Below are positions 1 through 7,712 of a stretch of DNA of 44,238 nucleotides, piece by piece. Within the stretch, counting starts at the first letter, position 1; every line of letters begins with the position of its first letter. This DNA is from Curtobacterium sp. HSID17257 (GTDB taxonomy: Bacteria > Actinomycetota > Actinomycetes > Actinomycetales > Microbacteriaceae). The notes below the pieces were generated by a model. The model was not told the DNA's origin. It searched no databases and was given only the letters and a program-made list of their open reading frames with translations. Where the stretch lies: NCBI RefSeq assembly GCF_003989515.1, contig NZ_RBLU01000019.1, forward strand, positions 1-44,238, written 5' to 3'. A program made the translations under genes and the position numbers.

Positions 1-281
1 TCGCGACCGTTGTCGGTGCCGCCGCCCCGGTCGCGGCGACGGTCGGCGGCGCAGCACTCCGCGTCCCGGCGGACGGTGACGGCCACGACGGCCTCCCGTC
101 CGGCCCGGGTGTCTCGGGCACCACCGGCGGTGCCTCCTCCGGGTCCGCGGGCGCTGCGCCCGTCGCACTCGACGGCACGTCCGGCGTCCGGTTCTCCCTC
201 GCCGCGGGGTCGTGCGGCAACCTCGCCGACGACGTGGTCCCCGCGTCCGTCGTCGGCGACCACGACGTCGCTCCTGACTGA
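1..281 (+). CDS. C-terminal end of an unrecognised protein (cut by the window edge)
   Basis: The frame whose codons begin at position 3 is open from the window edge to a TGA at 279-281 and gives 92 residues. It starts with an Ala/Val/Gly-rich hydrophobic stretch (ATVVGAAAPVAATVGG), continues through a Gly/Ser/Thr/Pro-rich part and ends in a short segment with one Cys (AAGSCGNLADDVV) and the terminus DHDVAPD. Such a composition suits a secreted or membrane-associated protein, but no family is recognised and the start lies outside the window. Third positions are strongly G/C in this frame, which supports real coding. The overlapping longer open frame at 10-2112 on the same strand is Arg-rich and runs antisense through two clear genes, so it was not chosen. 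Positions 282-378 hold nothing convincing. Confidence 0.5.
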   Translation, partial: ATVVGAAAPVAATVGGAALRVPADGDGHDGLPSGPGVSGTTGGASSGSAGAAPVALDGTSGVRFSLAAGSCGNLADDVVPASVVGDHDVAPD

Positions 282-378
282 GATCGGTGCGCCTGTCCGG
301 CACGGCAGGCAGGCACCACCCGGCCGCCATCGCGGTCGGACGACAGATCGCCGGGCCGTCCGCCGGGCCGAGCCCGCG

Positions 379-1221
379 TCAGGCCTTCCGCATGTACGCG
401 CGGACCGTCAGCGGGGCGAACACCACGACGACCACGGCCGCACCGAGCAGGCTGAGCCAGAGGTCACCGCCGACGACGCCGTGGTTCACCAGGTCGCGGA
501 CGGCGGTGATGAGGTGCGAGACCGGGTTGACCTCGGTGAACCAGCGCAGCCAGGCGGGCAGGGTGTCGGTCGGGACGAACGCGTTCGACAGGAACGTCAG
601 CGGGAACAGCACGAGGTTCGCGATGCCGGACACGCTCGACGCGGTCCGGGCGATCACCCCGAAGTAGGCGAAGACCCAGCTGATCGCCCACGCCACCACG
701 ATGACGAGGAGCGCCGCGAGCAGCACGGCGCCGAGGCCTCCGGCGGGACGCAGACCCATGACGATGCCCACGACGAACGTGATCGTCGTCGCGATGGCGT
801 ACCGGACGGTGTCGGCGAGCAGCGCGCCGGCGAGCGGGGCGATCCGGGCGATCGGGAGCGACCGGAAGCGGTCGAACACGCCCTTGTCCATGTCCTCGCG
901 GAGCTGCACCCCGGTGACGACCGACGACGTGATCGCCGTCTGCACGAGGATGCCGGGGATGATCACCGGCAGGTAGCTCCCGACGTCGCCGGAGATCGCG
1001 CCGCCGAAGATGTACGTGAACATCACCGTGAAGACGATCGGCATGAGCGTCACGTCGAACAGTTGCTCCGGCGTCCGGCGGATCTTCACGAGCCCGCGGT
1101 ACGCCATCGTGAACGACTGGCGGACGGTGGCGGCGAGGCCGGAGCCGCCGACCCCGGGGCGTGGGGTGACGCGCGGCGCCGAGGACGGCGTGGTGGTCGG
1201 GGTGAGGGTGGTGGCGGTCAT
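379..1221 (-). CDS. ABC-2 type transporter permease (DrrB-like)
   Basis: This 280-residue protein is the membrane half of a two-gene exporter of the daunorubicin-resistance (DrrAB) type. After a Thr/Pro-rich cytoplasmic N-terminus (MTATTLTPTTTP) it has the family segment TVRQSFTMAYRGLVKIRRTPEQLFDVTLMP in its usual place, then about six hydrophobic spans (for example PVIIPGILVQTAI and FPLTFLSNAFVP), and ends MRKA. The ATG overlaps the stop of the ATPase gene by 4 bp (ATGA), so the two are translationally coupled. The substrate cannot be read from sequence; relatives export drugs or lipids. The length is normal for the family. Confidence 0.9.
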   Translation of the reverse strand: MTATTLTPTTTPSSAPRVTPRPGVGGSGLAATVRQSFTMAYRGLVKIRRTPEQLFDVTLMPIVFTVMFTYIFGGAISGDVGSYLPVIIPGILVQTAITSSVVTGVQLREDMDKGVFDRFRSLPIARIAPLAGALLADTVRYAIATTITFVVGIVMGLRPAGGLGAVLLAALLVIVVAWAISWVFAYFGVIARTASSVSGIANLVLFPLTFLSNAFVPTDTLPAWLRWFTEVNPVSHLITAVRDLVNHGVVGGDLWLSLLGAAVVVVVFAPLTVRAYMRKA

Positions 1222-2216
1222 GCGAGGCTCCCTTCGAGCGCGCGGTCGGTCGTGGTGGTGTCGGCGTCGGCCGGTGCGCCGGTGATGGTGAGGAAGACCT
1301 CGTCGAGGGTCGGCTTCTGCACGCTCATCTCGGCGAGCGAGATCCCCGCGTCGCGAAACGAGACGAGCAGGTCGGTGACGCGGTCGGGGGCGGTCATCGG
1401 GGCGGTCAGCCGAGCGCCCTCCGGGCTGACGACCGCCGGGGTGCCGAGCACGCGTTCGACGAGCGCGGCCGCGGTCGCGAGGGCGTCCGGCTCCGCGTCC
1501 GCCAGGCGGAGCTGCAGCGAGGCGGTGCCCACCGAGGACTTCAGGTCGTCGGCGGTGCCCTCGGCGACCACCCGGCCGTGGTCGATGACGGCGATGCGGT
1601 CGGCGAGCTGGTCGGCCTCGTCGAGGTACTGCGTCGTGAGCAGGACGGTCGACCCGGTCGCGACGAGCTCGCGGATCGTGTCCCACATCTGCGCACGGGT
1701 CCGCGGGTCGAGCCCCGTGGTCGGCTCGTCGAGGAAGATCAGCGGCGGCTGCGCGATGAGGCTCGCCGCCAGGTCCAGCCGACGCCGCATGCCGCCGGAG
1801 AACGCCTTGAGCGGGCGCGACGCGGCCTCGGTCAGCCCGAAGCGCTCGAGCAGCTCGCGTGCCTTGCGCTTCGCGTCGCCGCGGGACAGCCCGAGCAGTC
1901 GCGCGAAGATGACGAGGTTCTCGGTGGCGCTCAGGGTCTCGTCGACGCTCGCGTACTGCCCGGTCACCCCGATCAGGGAGCGGACGGTCTGCGGCTCGCG
2001 GCGGACGTCGTGCCCGAAGACGCGGGCCTCGCCGCCGTCCGGCCGGAGCAGGGTCGCGAGCATCGAGATGGTGGTCGTCTTGCCGGCGCCGTTCGGGCCG
2101 AGCACGCCGTAGACCGTGCCGGCCTCGACGCGGAGGTCGACACCGTCCACGGCCCGGTTGCTGCCGAACGTCTTCACGAGGCCGGTCGCCTCGACGGCGA
2201 GTGGTGTGGTGGTCAT
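1218..2216 (-). CDS. ABC transporter ATP-binding protein (DrrA-like)
   Basis: A 332-residue ATPase that powers the neighbouring permease. Visible motifs in order are Walker A GPNGAGKTTT, Q-loop region GVTGQYASVDE, signature FSGGMRRRLDLAASL and Walker B LIFLDEPTTGLD, followed by the C-terminal extension typical of the DrrA group (ending with a segment like MSVQKPTLDEVFLTITG). The start ATG at 2216 is chosen because a good ribosome site, AAAGGA, lies about 9 nt upstream on the minus strand and the protein then begins MTTTPLAVEATGLVKTFG, as relatives do. It is the first gene of a two-gene operon transcribed away from truA. No dedicated regulator gene is adjacent, although the upstream region contains repeats that could bind one. 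Confidence 0.93.
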   Translation of the reverse strand: MTTTPLAVEATGLVKTFGSNRAVDGVDLRVEAGTVYGVLGPNGAGKTTTISMLATLLRPDGGEARVFGHDVRREPQTVRSLIGVTGQYASVDETLSATENLVIFARLLGLSRGDAKRKARELLERFGLTEAASRPLKAFSGGMRRRLDLAASLIAQPPLIFLDEPTTGLDPRTRAQMWDTIRELVATGSTVLLTTQYLDEADQLADRIAVIDHGRVVAEGTADDLKSSVGTASLQLRLADAEPDALATAAALVERVLGTPAVVSPEGARLTAPMTAPDRVTDLLVSFRDAGISLAEMSVQKPTLDEVFLTITGAPADADTTTTDRALEGSLA

Positions 2217-2249
2217 CGCACAGGTCCTTTCGTCGATGTCGGGACGATC

Positions 2250-2337
2250 GTGCCGCCGGCCGCTCACGCGGCACTGACGTGGCGCTGACACGGTCGGGCG
2301 CTCGCCGTCAGCGGGGCGGGCGCGGTCGCCGTCAGCG
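2250..2337. promoter_or_regulatory. Repeat-rich divergent control region between drrA-like gene and truA
   Basis: The 165-bp space between the two divergent genes holds an inverted repeat GTGCCGC/GCGGCAC (2250-2256 and 2268-2274), an 11-nt tandem pair CACTGACGTGG/CGCTGACACGG (2272-2293), and two exact copies of TCGCCGTCAGCG at 2302-2313 and 2326-2337, 24 bp apart. These look like protein-binding sites, but the binding protein is unknown. Confidence 0.35.
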
Positions 2338-2381
2338 TGGTCGGACGGGAGGCCCACCCCGGCCCCGGTACGCTCGCTCCC

Positions 2382-3314
2382 GTGGCAGGGACGGACGACT
2401 CGGACCCCGGCGGCGGCGCTGGCGTGCGCCTGCGGTTGGACGTCGCGTACGACGGCACCGCCTTCTCCGGCTGGGCCCGGCAGCCCGGCCTGCGGACGGT
2501 GCAGGGTGCGCTCGAGTCCGCGCTCGCCACGGTCTTCACCCGGTGGGGCGAGCCGCCGCAGCTGACGGTCGCCGGTCGGACCGACGCCGGGGTGCACGCC
2601 ACCGGGCAGGTCGCCCACCTCGACCTGACCGCGGAGCAGTGGGGTGCGCTCACCCGGCCGCGGCGGTCGTCGCCGGACGGACCGCCGCGGACCTCGCTCG
2701 ACGGGCTCGTCAAGCGCGTGAACGGGCTCGCCGGGGCGACGGGAGACGTCGTCGTCACGCGGGCGTCGATCGCGCCGGACGGGTTCGACGCCCGGTTCTC
2801 CCCGCTCTGGCGGCGGTACGAGTACCGGGTGGCGGACGCCGACGCCCCGCGCGACCCGCGTCGTCGGGGGCACACGCTCTGGCACCCGACGCGCCTGGAC
2901 CCGGCGGCGATGGAGCGCGGTGCGCTGACGTTGCTCGGGCTGCACGACTTCGCGACCTTCTGCAAGCCGCGCGAGGGCGCGACCACGATCCGGACGCTGC
3001 AGGAGTTCCGCTGGGACCGCGAGCCGGACGGCGTGCTGGTGGCGCGCCTCCAGGCCGACGCGTTCTGCCACTCCATGGTGCGCGCGATGGTCGGGGCGAC
3101 CATCGCCGTCGGCGAGGGCCGCTTCGGCCCGGACCGCCTCGAGGAACTGCGGGTCGCGCAGCAGCGCACGAGCGCGTTCAAGGTCGCACCCGCGGCCGGT
3201 CTGACCCTCACCGAGGTCGGCTACCCGGGGGACGACGAGCTCGCGGCCCGGGCGGCGCAGACCCGTGCGCGCCGGTCGGACGACGAGCCGGACGCCGGTA
3301 CCGTCGGGGGATGA
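2382..3314 (+). CDS. truA: tRNA pseudouridine(38-40) synthase TruA
   Basis: This enzyme converts uridines 38-40 of the tRNA anticodon arm to pseudouridine. The N-terminal strand VRLRLDVAYDGTAFSGWARQPG and the catalytic box AGRTDAGVHA (active-site Asp about residue 68) are diagnostic, and the C-terminal half has FCHSMVRAMVG. The protein is 310 residues, longer than the roughly 265 of E. coli, partly because of a Pro/Arg-rich insertion (RPRRSSPDGPPRTSLDG) after the catalytic domain start. The GTG at 2382 is chosen because a TACGCT -10 element lies 7 nt upstream (2369-2374), the pattern of a leaderless mRNA. An in-frame GTG at 2337 would add 15 unconserved residues. The stop overlaps the next start (ATGA). 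Confidence 0.93.
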   Translation: MAGTDDSDPGGGAGVRLRLDVAYDGTAFSGWARQPGLRTVQGALESALATVFTRWGEPPQLTVAGRTDAGVHATGQVAHLDLTAEQWGALTRPRRSSPDGPPRTSLDGLVKRVNGLAGATGDVVVTRASIAPDGFDARFSPLWRRYEYRVADADAPRDPRRRGHTLWHPTRLDPAAMERGALTLLGLHDFATFCKPREGATTIRTLQEFRWDREPDGVLVARLQADAFCHSMVRAMVGATIAVGEGRFGPDRLEELRVAQQRTSAFKVAPAAGLTLTEVGYPGDDELAARAAQTRARRSDDEPDAGTVGG

Positions 3315-4057
3315 GCTCCCGCAGGCCCCGGTCCGTCGTCTCCGTCGCACCCGGGGTGGTGTTCGTCGAGGGGCCGGTGTCGAACTGGGTCGTGCTCGCG
3401 GAGGAGGACGGCGTCGCGCTGATCGACGCCGGCTACCCGGCGGACAGCGACCTCGTCCTCGACACCGTGCGCTGGGCCGGCCACGATCCGGAGGACCTGC
3501 GCCGCGTCTACGTCACGCACGGGCACGTCGACCACGTCGGCGGCATCCCCGGGATCCTCGAGCGGTACCCGCACGTGCAGGTCCTGGCCCACGCCGACGA
3601 GCTCGACAACGTGCGCGGACCGCACCGGCAGCAGGTCCGACCGGCGGAGATCGGCGGGCGCCTGGCCGCACCGCGGACCCTCCGTTGGTTGGCCCGGGCG
3701 CTCGGCTCCGACGCCCTGCGACCGGTGACCGTCCCGACCGCCCGGGCATTCACCGCACACGACTTCGAGGGGCACGCGATGACACCGTTCCCCGCCGTCG
3801 GGCACACGGCGGGGTCGACGGCCTACCTGCTGCCGGCGGCGAACGCGATCGTCACCGGCGACGCGGTGGTGTCGCACCACGACACGCTCCCCGGGTCGTG
3901 GCAGCCGCGGCCGCGCATGATCACGTCGTTCTTCACCGCGGACCAGACGACGGCGCTCGAGTCGGCTCGGGCGCTGCCGATCCCGGAGATCGTGCTCCCC
4001 GGGCACGGGCCCGCCGTGCACCGCGTCGGCAGCGGGTGGTTCCCGGTCGCCGACTGA
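3311..4057 (+). CDS. MBL-fold metallo-hydrolase
   Basis: A 248-residue metallo-beta-lactamase-fold hydrolase. The zinc-binding motif HGHVDHVGG (His70, His72, Asp74, His75) is complete. Further metal ligands are expected at GHTAGSTAY, at TGDAVVS and at the late VLPGHGPAVH, all present in order. The N-terminal part (VFVEGPVSNWVVLAEEDGVALIDAGYP) is typical of glyoxalase-II-like members. It shares 4 bp with truA and so is probably co-transcribed, but that link does not reveal its substrate. A thioester or lactone hydrolase is possible. The 248 residues are close to the usual single-domain size. Confidence 0.85.
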   Translation: MSSRRPRSVVSVAPGVVFVEGPVSNWVVLAEEDGVALIDAGYPADSDLVLDTVRWAGHDPEDLRRVYVTHGHVDHVGGIPGILERYPHVQVLAHADELDNVRGPHRQQVRPAEIGGRLAAPRTLRWLARALGSDALRPVTVPTARAFTAHDFEGHAMTPFPAVGHTAGSTAYLLPAANAIVTGDAVVSHHDTLPGSWQPRPRMITSFFTADQTTALESARALPIPEIVLPGHGPAVHRVGSGWFPVAD

Positions 4058-4086
4058 GTGACCCCTGCTCTGGGGTGGACCGGATC

Positions 4087-4130
4087 GTTCACCTGACCGA
4101 AACCTGAGCGACCGATCAGGTGTCTAGCGT
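4087..4130 (+). promoter_or_regulatory. Candidate promoter with PhoP-like (PHO) box upstream of the nuclease gene
   Basis: GTTCACCTGAC (4087-4097) is followed directly by CGAAACCTGAG (4098-4108), an 11-nt direct-repeat layout like actinobacterial PHO boxes built on GTTCACC. A TANNNT element, TAGCGT, lies at 4125-4130, about 34 bp before the ATG. Extracellular nucleases are classic phosphate-starvation genes, so control by PhoP is plausible but inferred. Confidence 0.4.
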
Positions 4131-4163
4131 GGTGCAGTCCCCCTCCTCCTGCCGAAGGTCAGC

Positions 4164-7100
4164 ATGCCCAACCTCCTGCGGCGCACCGTGTTGTGCGCCA
4201 CGGTCGCAGCGACGATCGTCGCCGCCCCACTCGTCTCCGTCACCACCGCCGTCGCGAACCCCGCGGGTACCGGTCTCGTCATCTCCGAGGCCTACCTGAA
4301 GGGCGGCAGCGCGAACCAGCCCTTCACGAACAAGTTCGTCGAGCTCGAGAACCCCACGGACGCGCCGGTGTCGCTCTCCGGCTGGACGCTCCAGTACCGG
4401 TCCGCGACCGGCGCCGCGAGCTTCGCGACGGGCGCCCTCTCGGGCACGGTCCCCGCGAAGGGGTCGTTCCTCGTGCAGATGGGGTCGAACGGCAAGGTCG
4501 GTGCAGCGCTGCCCACCCCGGACGCCGTCACCGGGCTGAACCCCTCGGGGACGACCGGCACACTCGTGCTCTCGGACCAGGCGAGTGCGCTCGCGCTGCC
4601 CGCCGGCGCCGTCGCGACGGGGACGCCAGGGGTCGTGGACCTGCTCGGCTACGGCACGTCGAACACCTTCGAGACCGCCGTCGCGACCGCCGGTTCGGGC
4701 AACACCGTCCCTGACGCGCTCGCTCGCACGGGCGCGGCGGACTCGGACTCGAACGCGGCGGACTTCCGCGTCACCACGTCGATCACGCCGGAGAACGCGG
4801 CCGGTCAGACCGGCGGCGGCACCACCGATCCCGGGCCCACCGACCCCGGCACGCCGGCCGGTCCCGCCGAGGCCGTCACCATCGCGCAGCTGCAGGGCAC
4901 CGGCACCGCGTCGCCGTACGTCGGCAAGCGCGTCGTCACCGACGGCGTCGTGACCGCCGTCTACGCGACGGGTGGTCTGAACGGCTACACGGTCCAGACC
5001 GCCGGCACCGGCGGCGCGGTCGACCTCGCCACGCACACCGCGTCGGACGCCGTGTTCGTGTTCTCCGCCGCGACCGCGGGCAGCGTCACCATCGGCGACG
5101 CCGTGCGCCTCACGGGCACGGTCGCCGAGTACGACGGTCTCACCGAGCTCGAGGTCGCCTCGACCGCCGACGTCGAGAAGCTCCCCGCCGCGAGCGTCGT
5201 GCAGCCGGTCCCCGCCACACTGACGCTGCCGCGCACCGATGCGCAGCGCGAGTCGCTCGAGAGCATGCTCGTCGCACCGCAGGGCGACTACACGGTCGCC
5301 GACAACTACACGACGAACCAGTACGGCGAGATCGCGCTCGCCGCGGGGACGGAGCGCCTGATCCAGCCGACCGAGGTCGCCCGCCCGGGCAGCGCCGAGT
5401 ACGCCGCGGTCGTCGCCGACAACGCCGCGCGCAAGATCGTCCTCGACGACGGTGCGAGCACGAACTTCCTGCCGCGTGACGACCAGAGCCAGGCTGCGCG
5501 TGAGATCCCCGTGTCCTGGCTCACCCAGGGCCCGGTCACGGTCGGCGCCGCAGCGACCTTCTCGAAGCCGGTCGTCCTCGACCACCGGAACGACGCGTGG
5601 AAGTTCCAGCCGACCACGCCGATCACCGGCGCGACCCCGGCGGCCGACCTGCCCGCGTCGTTCTCGGACGTCCGCACCGCGGCGCCGGAGGACGTCGGTG
5701 GCGACCTCCGGCTCGCCGGCTTCAACGTGCTGAACTACTTCCCGACCACGGGTGACCAGCTCACGGGGTGCAAGTACTACGTGGACCGCGCGGGCAACCC
5801 GCTCACGGTCAACTCCGGCTGCAACGCCCGCGGTGCCGCGAACGCCGACGACCTCGAGCGGCAGCAGGTGAAGATCGTGAAGGCGATCAACGCCCTCGGT
5901 GCCGACGTCGTCTCGCTCGAGGAGATCGAGAACTCCGCCGCCTTCGGCCAGGACCGCGACGCGGCCGTGGCGACCCTCGTGGCGGCGCTCAACCGGGCCA
6001 CCGGGCAGGACACCTGGGCCTACGCGAAGTCCCCGGCGAAGCTCGCCGCGAACGAGGACGTCATCCGCCTCGCGCTCATCTACAAGAAGGACCGGGTCGC
6101 GCCCACCGGCGAGTCCACGATCCTGACGGACTCCGACGTCTTCCAGCGGCAGCCCGTCGCCGACGCCTTCCGCCCGGTCGGCGGGACCGCCGCCGACGAC
6201 TTCCTCGTGATCGCCAACCACTTCAAGTCCAAGGGCTCGGGCATCGGCGAGAACGCCGACCAGGGAGACGGACAGGGAGCATCGAACGCCGACCGCGTCC
6301 GGCAGGCGAAGGCACTCGCGACGTTCTCGACGTCGATGCAGCAGCAGTACGGCACCGACCGCGTGTTCTTGATCGGCGACTTCAACGCCTACAGCGAGGA
6401 GGACCCGATGGTCGTCCTGCGCGACGCCGGGTACACCGACCTGGCGCCGGCCGAGGACTCCTCGGAGTACTCCTACGTCTTCAGCGGCCTGAGCGGCTCC
6501 CTCGACCACGTGCTCGCGTCCCCGGCTGCGCTCGCCGCCGTCACGGGCGTGGACATCTGGAACATCAACTCGACCGAGTCGGTGGGCCTCGAGTACAGCC
6601 GCCACAACGTGAACGTTTCCGACCTGTACCGCGACGACGTGTACCGGGCGAGCGACCACGACCCGATCCTGGTCGGCTTCGACCTGGCGGCCGACGAGAC
6701 CCCGACCCCGGGTGACGGCGAGACCCCGACCCCGGGTGGCGGCGGGACGCCGGCCCCCGGCACCGGCACCGGCACCGCTCCGGGCACCGGCTCGGGTTCG
6801 ACCCCGACCGCGGGTGGCACGACGTCGGGTGACGACGGCGTGGGTTCCGGGACGCAGGTCGCCCCGGTCGTGTCCGTCCCGGTCACGATCGGTGGGAACG
6901 GCATCGGCATCGTCGGTGACGGCACCAGCACGACGACCCCGGGCACGGGTTCGGGCACGACCCCGACCGCGGGTGGCACGACCTCCGGTGACGGCGGCCT
7001 GCTCGGTGGGACGCAGGTCGTCCCGGTGATCAGCGTGCCGATCACGATCGGTGGGAACGGCATCGGCATCGTCGGTGACGGCACCAGCACCACGACCCCG

Positions 7101-7541
7101 GGCACTGACCCGGGTACCGACCCCGGCACGAACCCGGGTACGGACCCGGGTACCGACCCCGGCACGAACCCGGGTACGGACCCGGGTACCGACCCCGGCA
7201 CGGACCCGGGAACGAACCCGGGCACGGACCCCGGAACTGACCCGGGCACCGACCCCGGCACGACCGTGCCCGGCGGCACCACTCCCGGCACCTCCCTGCC
7301 GGGCGTGACCACCGTCCCGGTCGCGACCACGGACGTCACCGCGGCCGGCGCGGTCATGGCGACCGGTGCCTCCCGGCCGACCGTGTCGGCATCGGCGGGT
7401 ACGGCGACCGCTCCTGCGGCGGCTGCGCAGCCCGAGCTCGCGTACACCGGGGCCGGCTCGCAGACGGTCCCCGCGGGTATCGCGTTCCTGCTCCTGCTCC
7501 TCGGAGCCGGCATGCTCCTGCTCCGCAAGCGCACCGCCTGA
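4164..7541 (+). CDS. Secreted, wall-anchored ExeM/NucH-type extracellular endonuclease
   Basis: A 1125-residue surface nuclease. Domains in order: Sec signal peptide (about 1-32); lamin-tail-like domain (about 35-160, VISEAYLKGG, FVELENPTD, LSGWTLQY); an OB-fold-like segment seen in ExeM proteins (about 235-345, VTIAQLQGTG); an endonuclease/exonuclease/phosphatase domain (about 513-840) with FNVLNYF, SLEEIENS, IGDFNAY and the catalytic ASDHDPIL; two 53-residue repeats and a DPGT/NPGT spacer (about 873-1032); and a C-terminal sorting signal LAYTG, hydrophobic helix and RKRTA. LAXTG signals are the substrate type of class E sortases. It probably degrades extracellular DNA for phosphate or nucleosides. 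The ATG has AAGG 8-10 nt upstream. The gene is monocistronic, followed by a strong terminator. Confidence 0.92.
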   Translation: MPNLLRRTVLCATVAATIVAAPLVSVTTAVANPAGTGLVISEAYLKGGSANQPFTNKFVELENPTDAPVSLSGWTLQYRSATGAASFATGALSGTVPAKGSFLVQMGSNGKVGAALPTPDAVTGLNPSGTTGTLVLSDQASALALPAGAVATGTPGVVDLLGYGTSNTFETAVATAGSGNTVPDALARTGAADSDSNAADFRVTTSITPENAAGQTGGGTTDPGPTDPGTPAGPAEAVTIAQLQGTGTASPYVGKRVVTDGVVTAVYATGGLNGYTVQTAGTGGAVDLATHTASDAVFVFSAATAGSVTIGDAVRLTGTVAEYDGLTELEVASTADVEKLPAASVVQPVPATLTLPRTDAQRESLESMLVAPQGDYTVADNYTTNQYGEIALAAGTERLIQPTEVARPGSAEYAAVVADNAARKIVLDDGASTNFLPRDDQSQAAREIPVSWLTQGPVTVGAAATFSKPVVLDHRNDAWKFQPTTPITGATPAADLPASFSDVRTAAPEDVGGDLRLAGFNVLNYFPTTGDQLTGCKYYVDRAGNPLTVNSGCNARGAANADDLERQQVKIVKAINALGADVVSLEEIENSAAFGQDRDAAVATLVAALNRATGQDTWAYAKSPAKLAANEDVIRLALIYKKDRVAPTGESTILTDSDVFQRQPVADAFRPVGGTAADDFLVIANHFKSKGSGIGENADQGDGQGASNADRVRQAKALATFSTSMQQQYGTDRVFLIGDFNAYSEEDPMVVLRDAGYTDLAPAEDSSEYSYVFSGLSGSLDHVLASPAALAAVTGVDIWNINSTESVGLEYSRHNVNVSDLYRDDVYRASDHDPILVGFDLAADETPTPGDGETPTPGGGGTPAPGTGTGTAPGTGSGSTPTAGGTTSGDDGVGSGTQVAPVVSVPVTIGGNGIGIVGDGTSTTTPGTGSGTTPTAGGTTSGDGGLLGGTQVVPVISVPITIGGNGIGIVGDGTSTTTPGTDPGTDPGTNPGTDPGTDPGTNPGTDPGTDPGTDPGTNPGTDPGTDPGTDPGTTVPGGTTPGTSLPGVTTVPVATTDVTAAGAVMATGASRPTVSASAGTATAPAAAAQPELAYTGAGSQTVPAGIAFLLLLLGAGMLLLRKRTA
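6781..7260 (+). repeat. In-gene repeats: two 159-bp units, then a 12-bp DPGT/NPGT array
   Basis: Unit 1 (6781-6939) and unit 2 (6940-7098) have an exact 159-nt (53-residue) period and encode near-identical segments with PTAGGTTSGD and IGGNGIGIVGDGTSTT. From 7099 to about 7260 a 12-nt period encodes four-residue DPGT or NPGT steps. The array probably forms a stalk that spans the cell wall, and its length is likely to vary between strains. Confidence 0.9.
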
Positions 7542-7548
7542 CACCAGG

Positions 7549-7586
7549 GGATCGGAGGGGCGTCGTCCGCGGCGCCCCTCCGATCC
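7549..7586 (+). terminator. Rho-independent-type terminator after the nuclease gene
   Basis: A perfect 14-bp stem (GGATCGGAGGGGCG at 7549-7562 with its complement at 7573-7586) and 10-nt loop begin 7 nt after the stop. There is no T-run, as is common in high-GC actinobacteria. Confidence 0.75.
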
Positions 7587-7712
7587 GTGTCCACCGACCG
7601 GGTGCCACTGTGGAGCGACTGGAGCGTCCCTGGGAGTGATCAGTGCCCAACCTGTGTGCAGTGGAAGCGCTTCCGAGGCTGTGCGGCAGCGGTGCGGGGC
7701 CACGATGAACCC

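Noticed and set aside
91-102. GCCTCCCGTCCG half of the conserved palindrome inside the first partial gene
   Set aside because: No matching left arm with the full core exists; one 12-bp match in a coding region can arise by chance at this GC. A similar half copy is at 40786-40797 in resB.
6473-7594. Minus-strand frame with PGSVPGS repeats
   Set aside because: It is the antisense shadow of the DPGT array of the nuclease gene and has no independent start signals.
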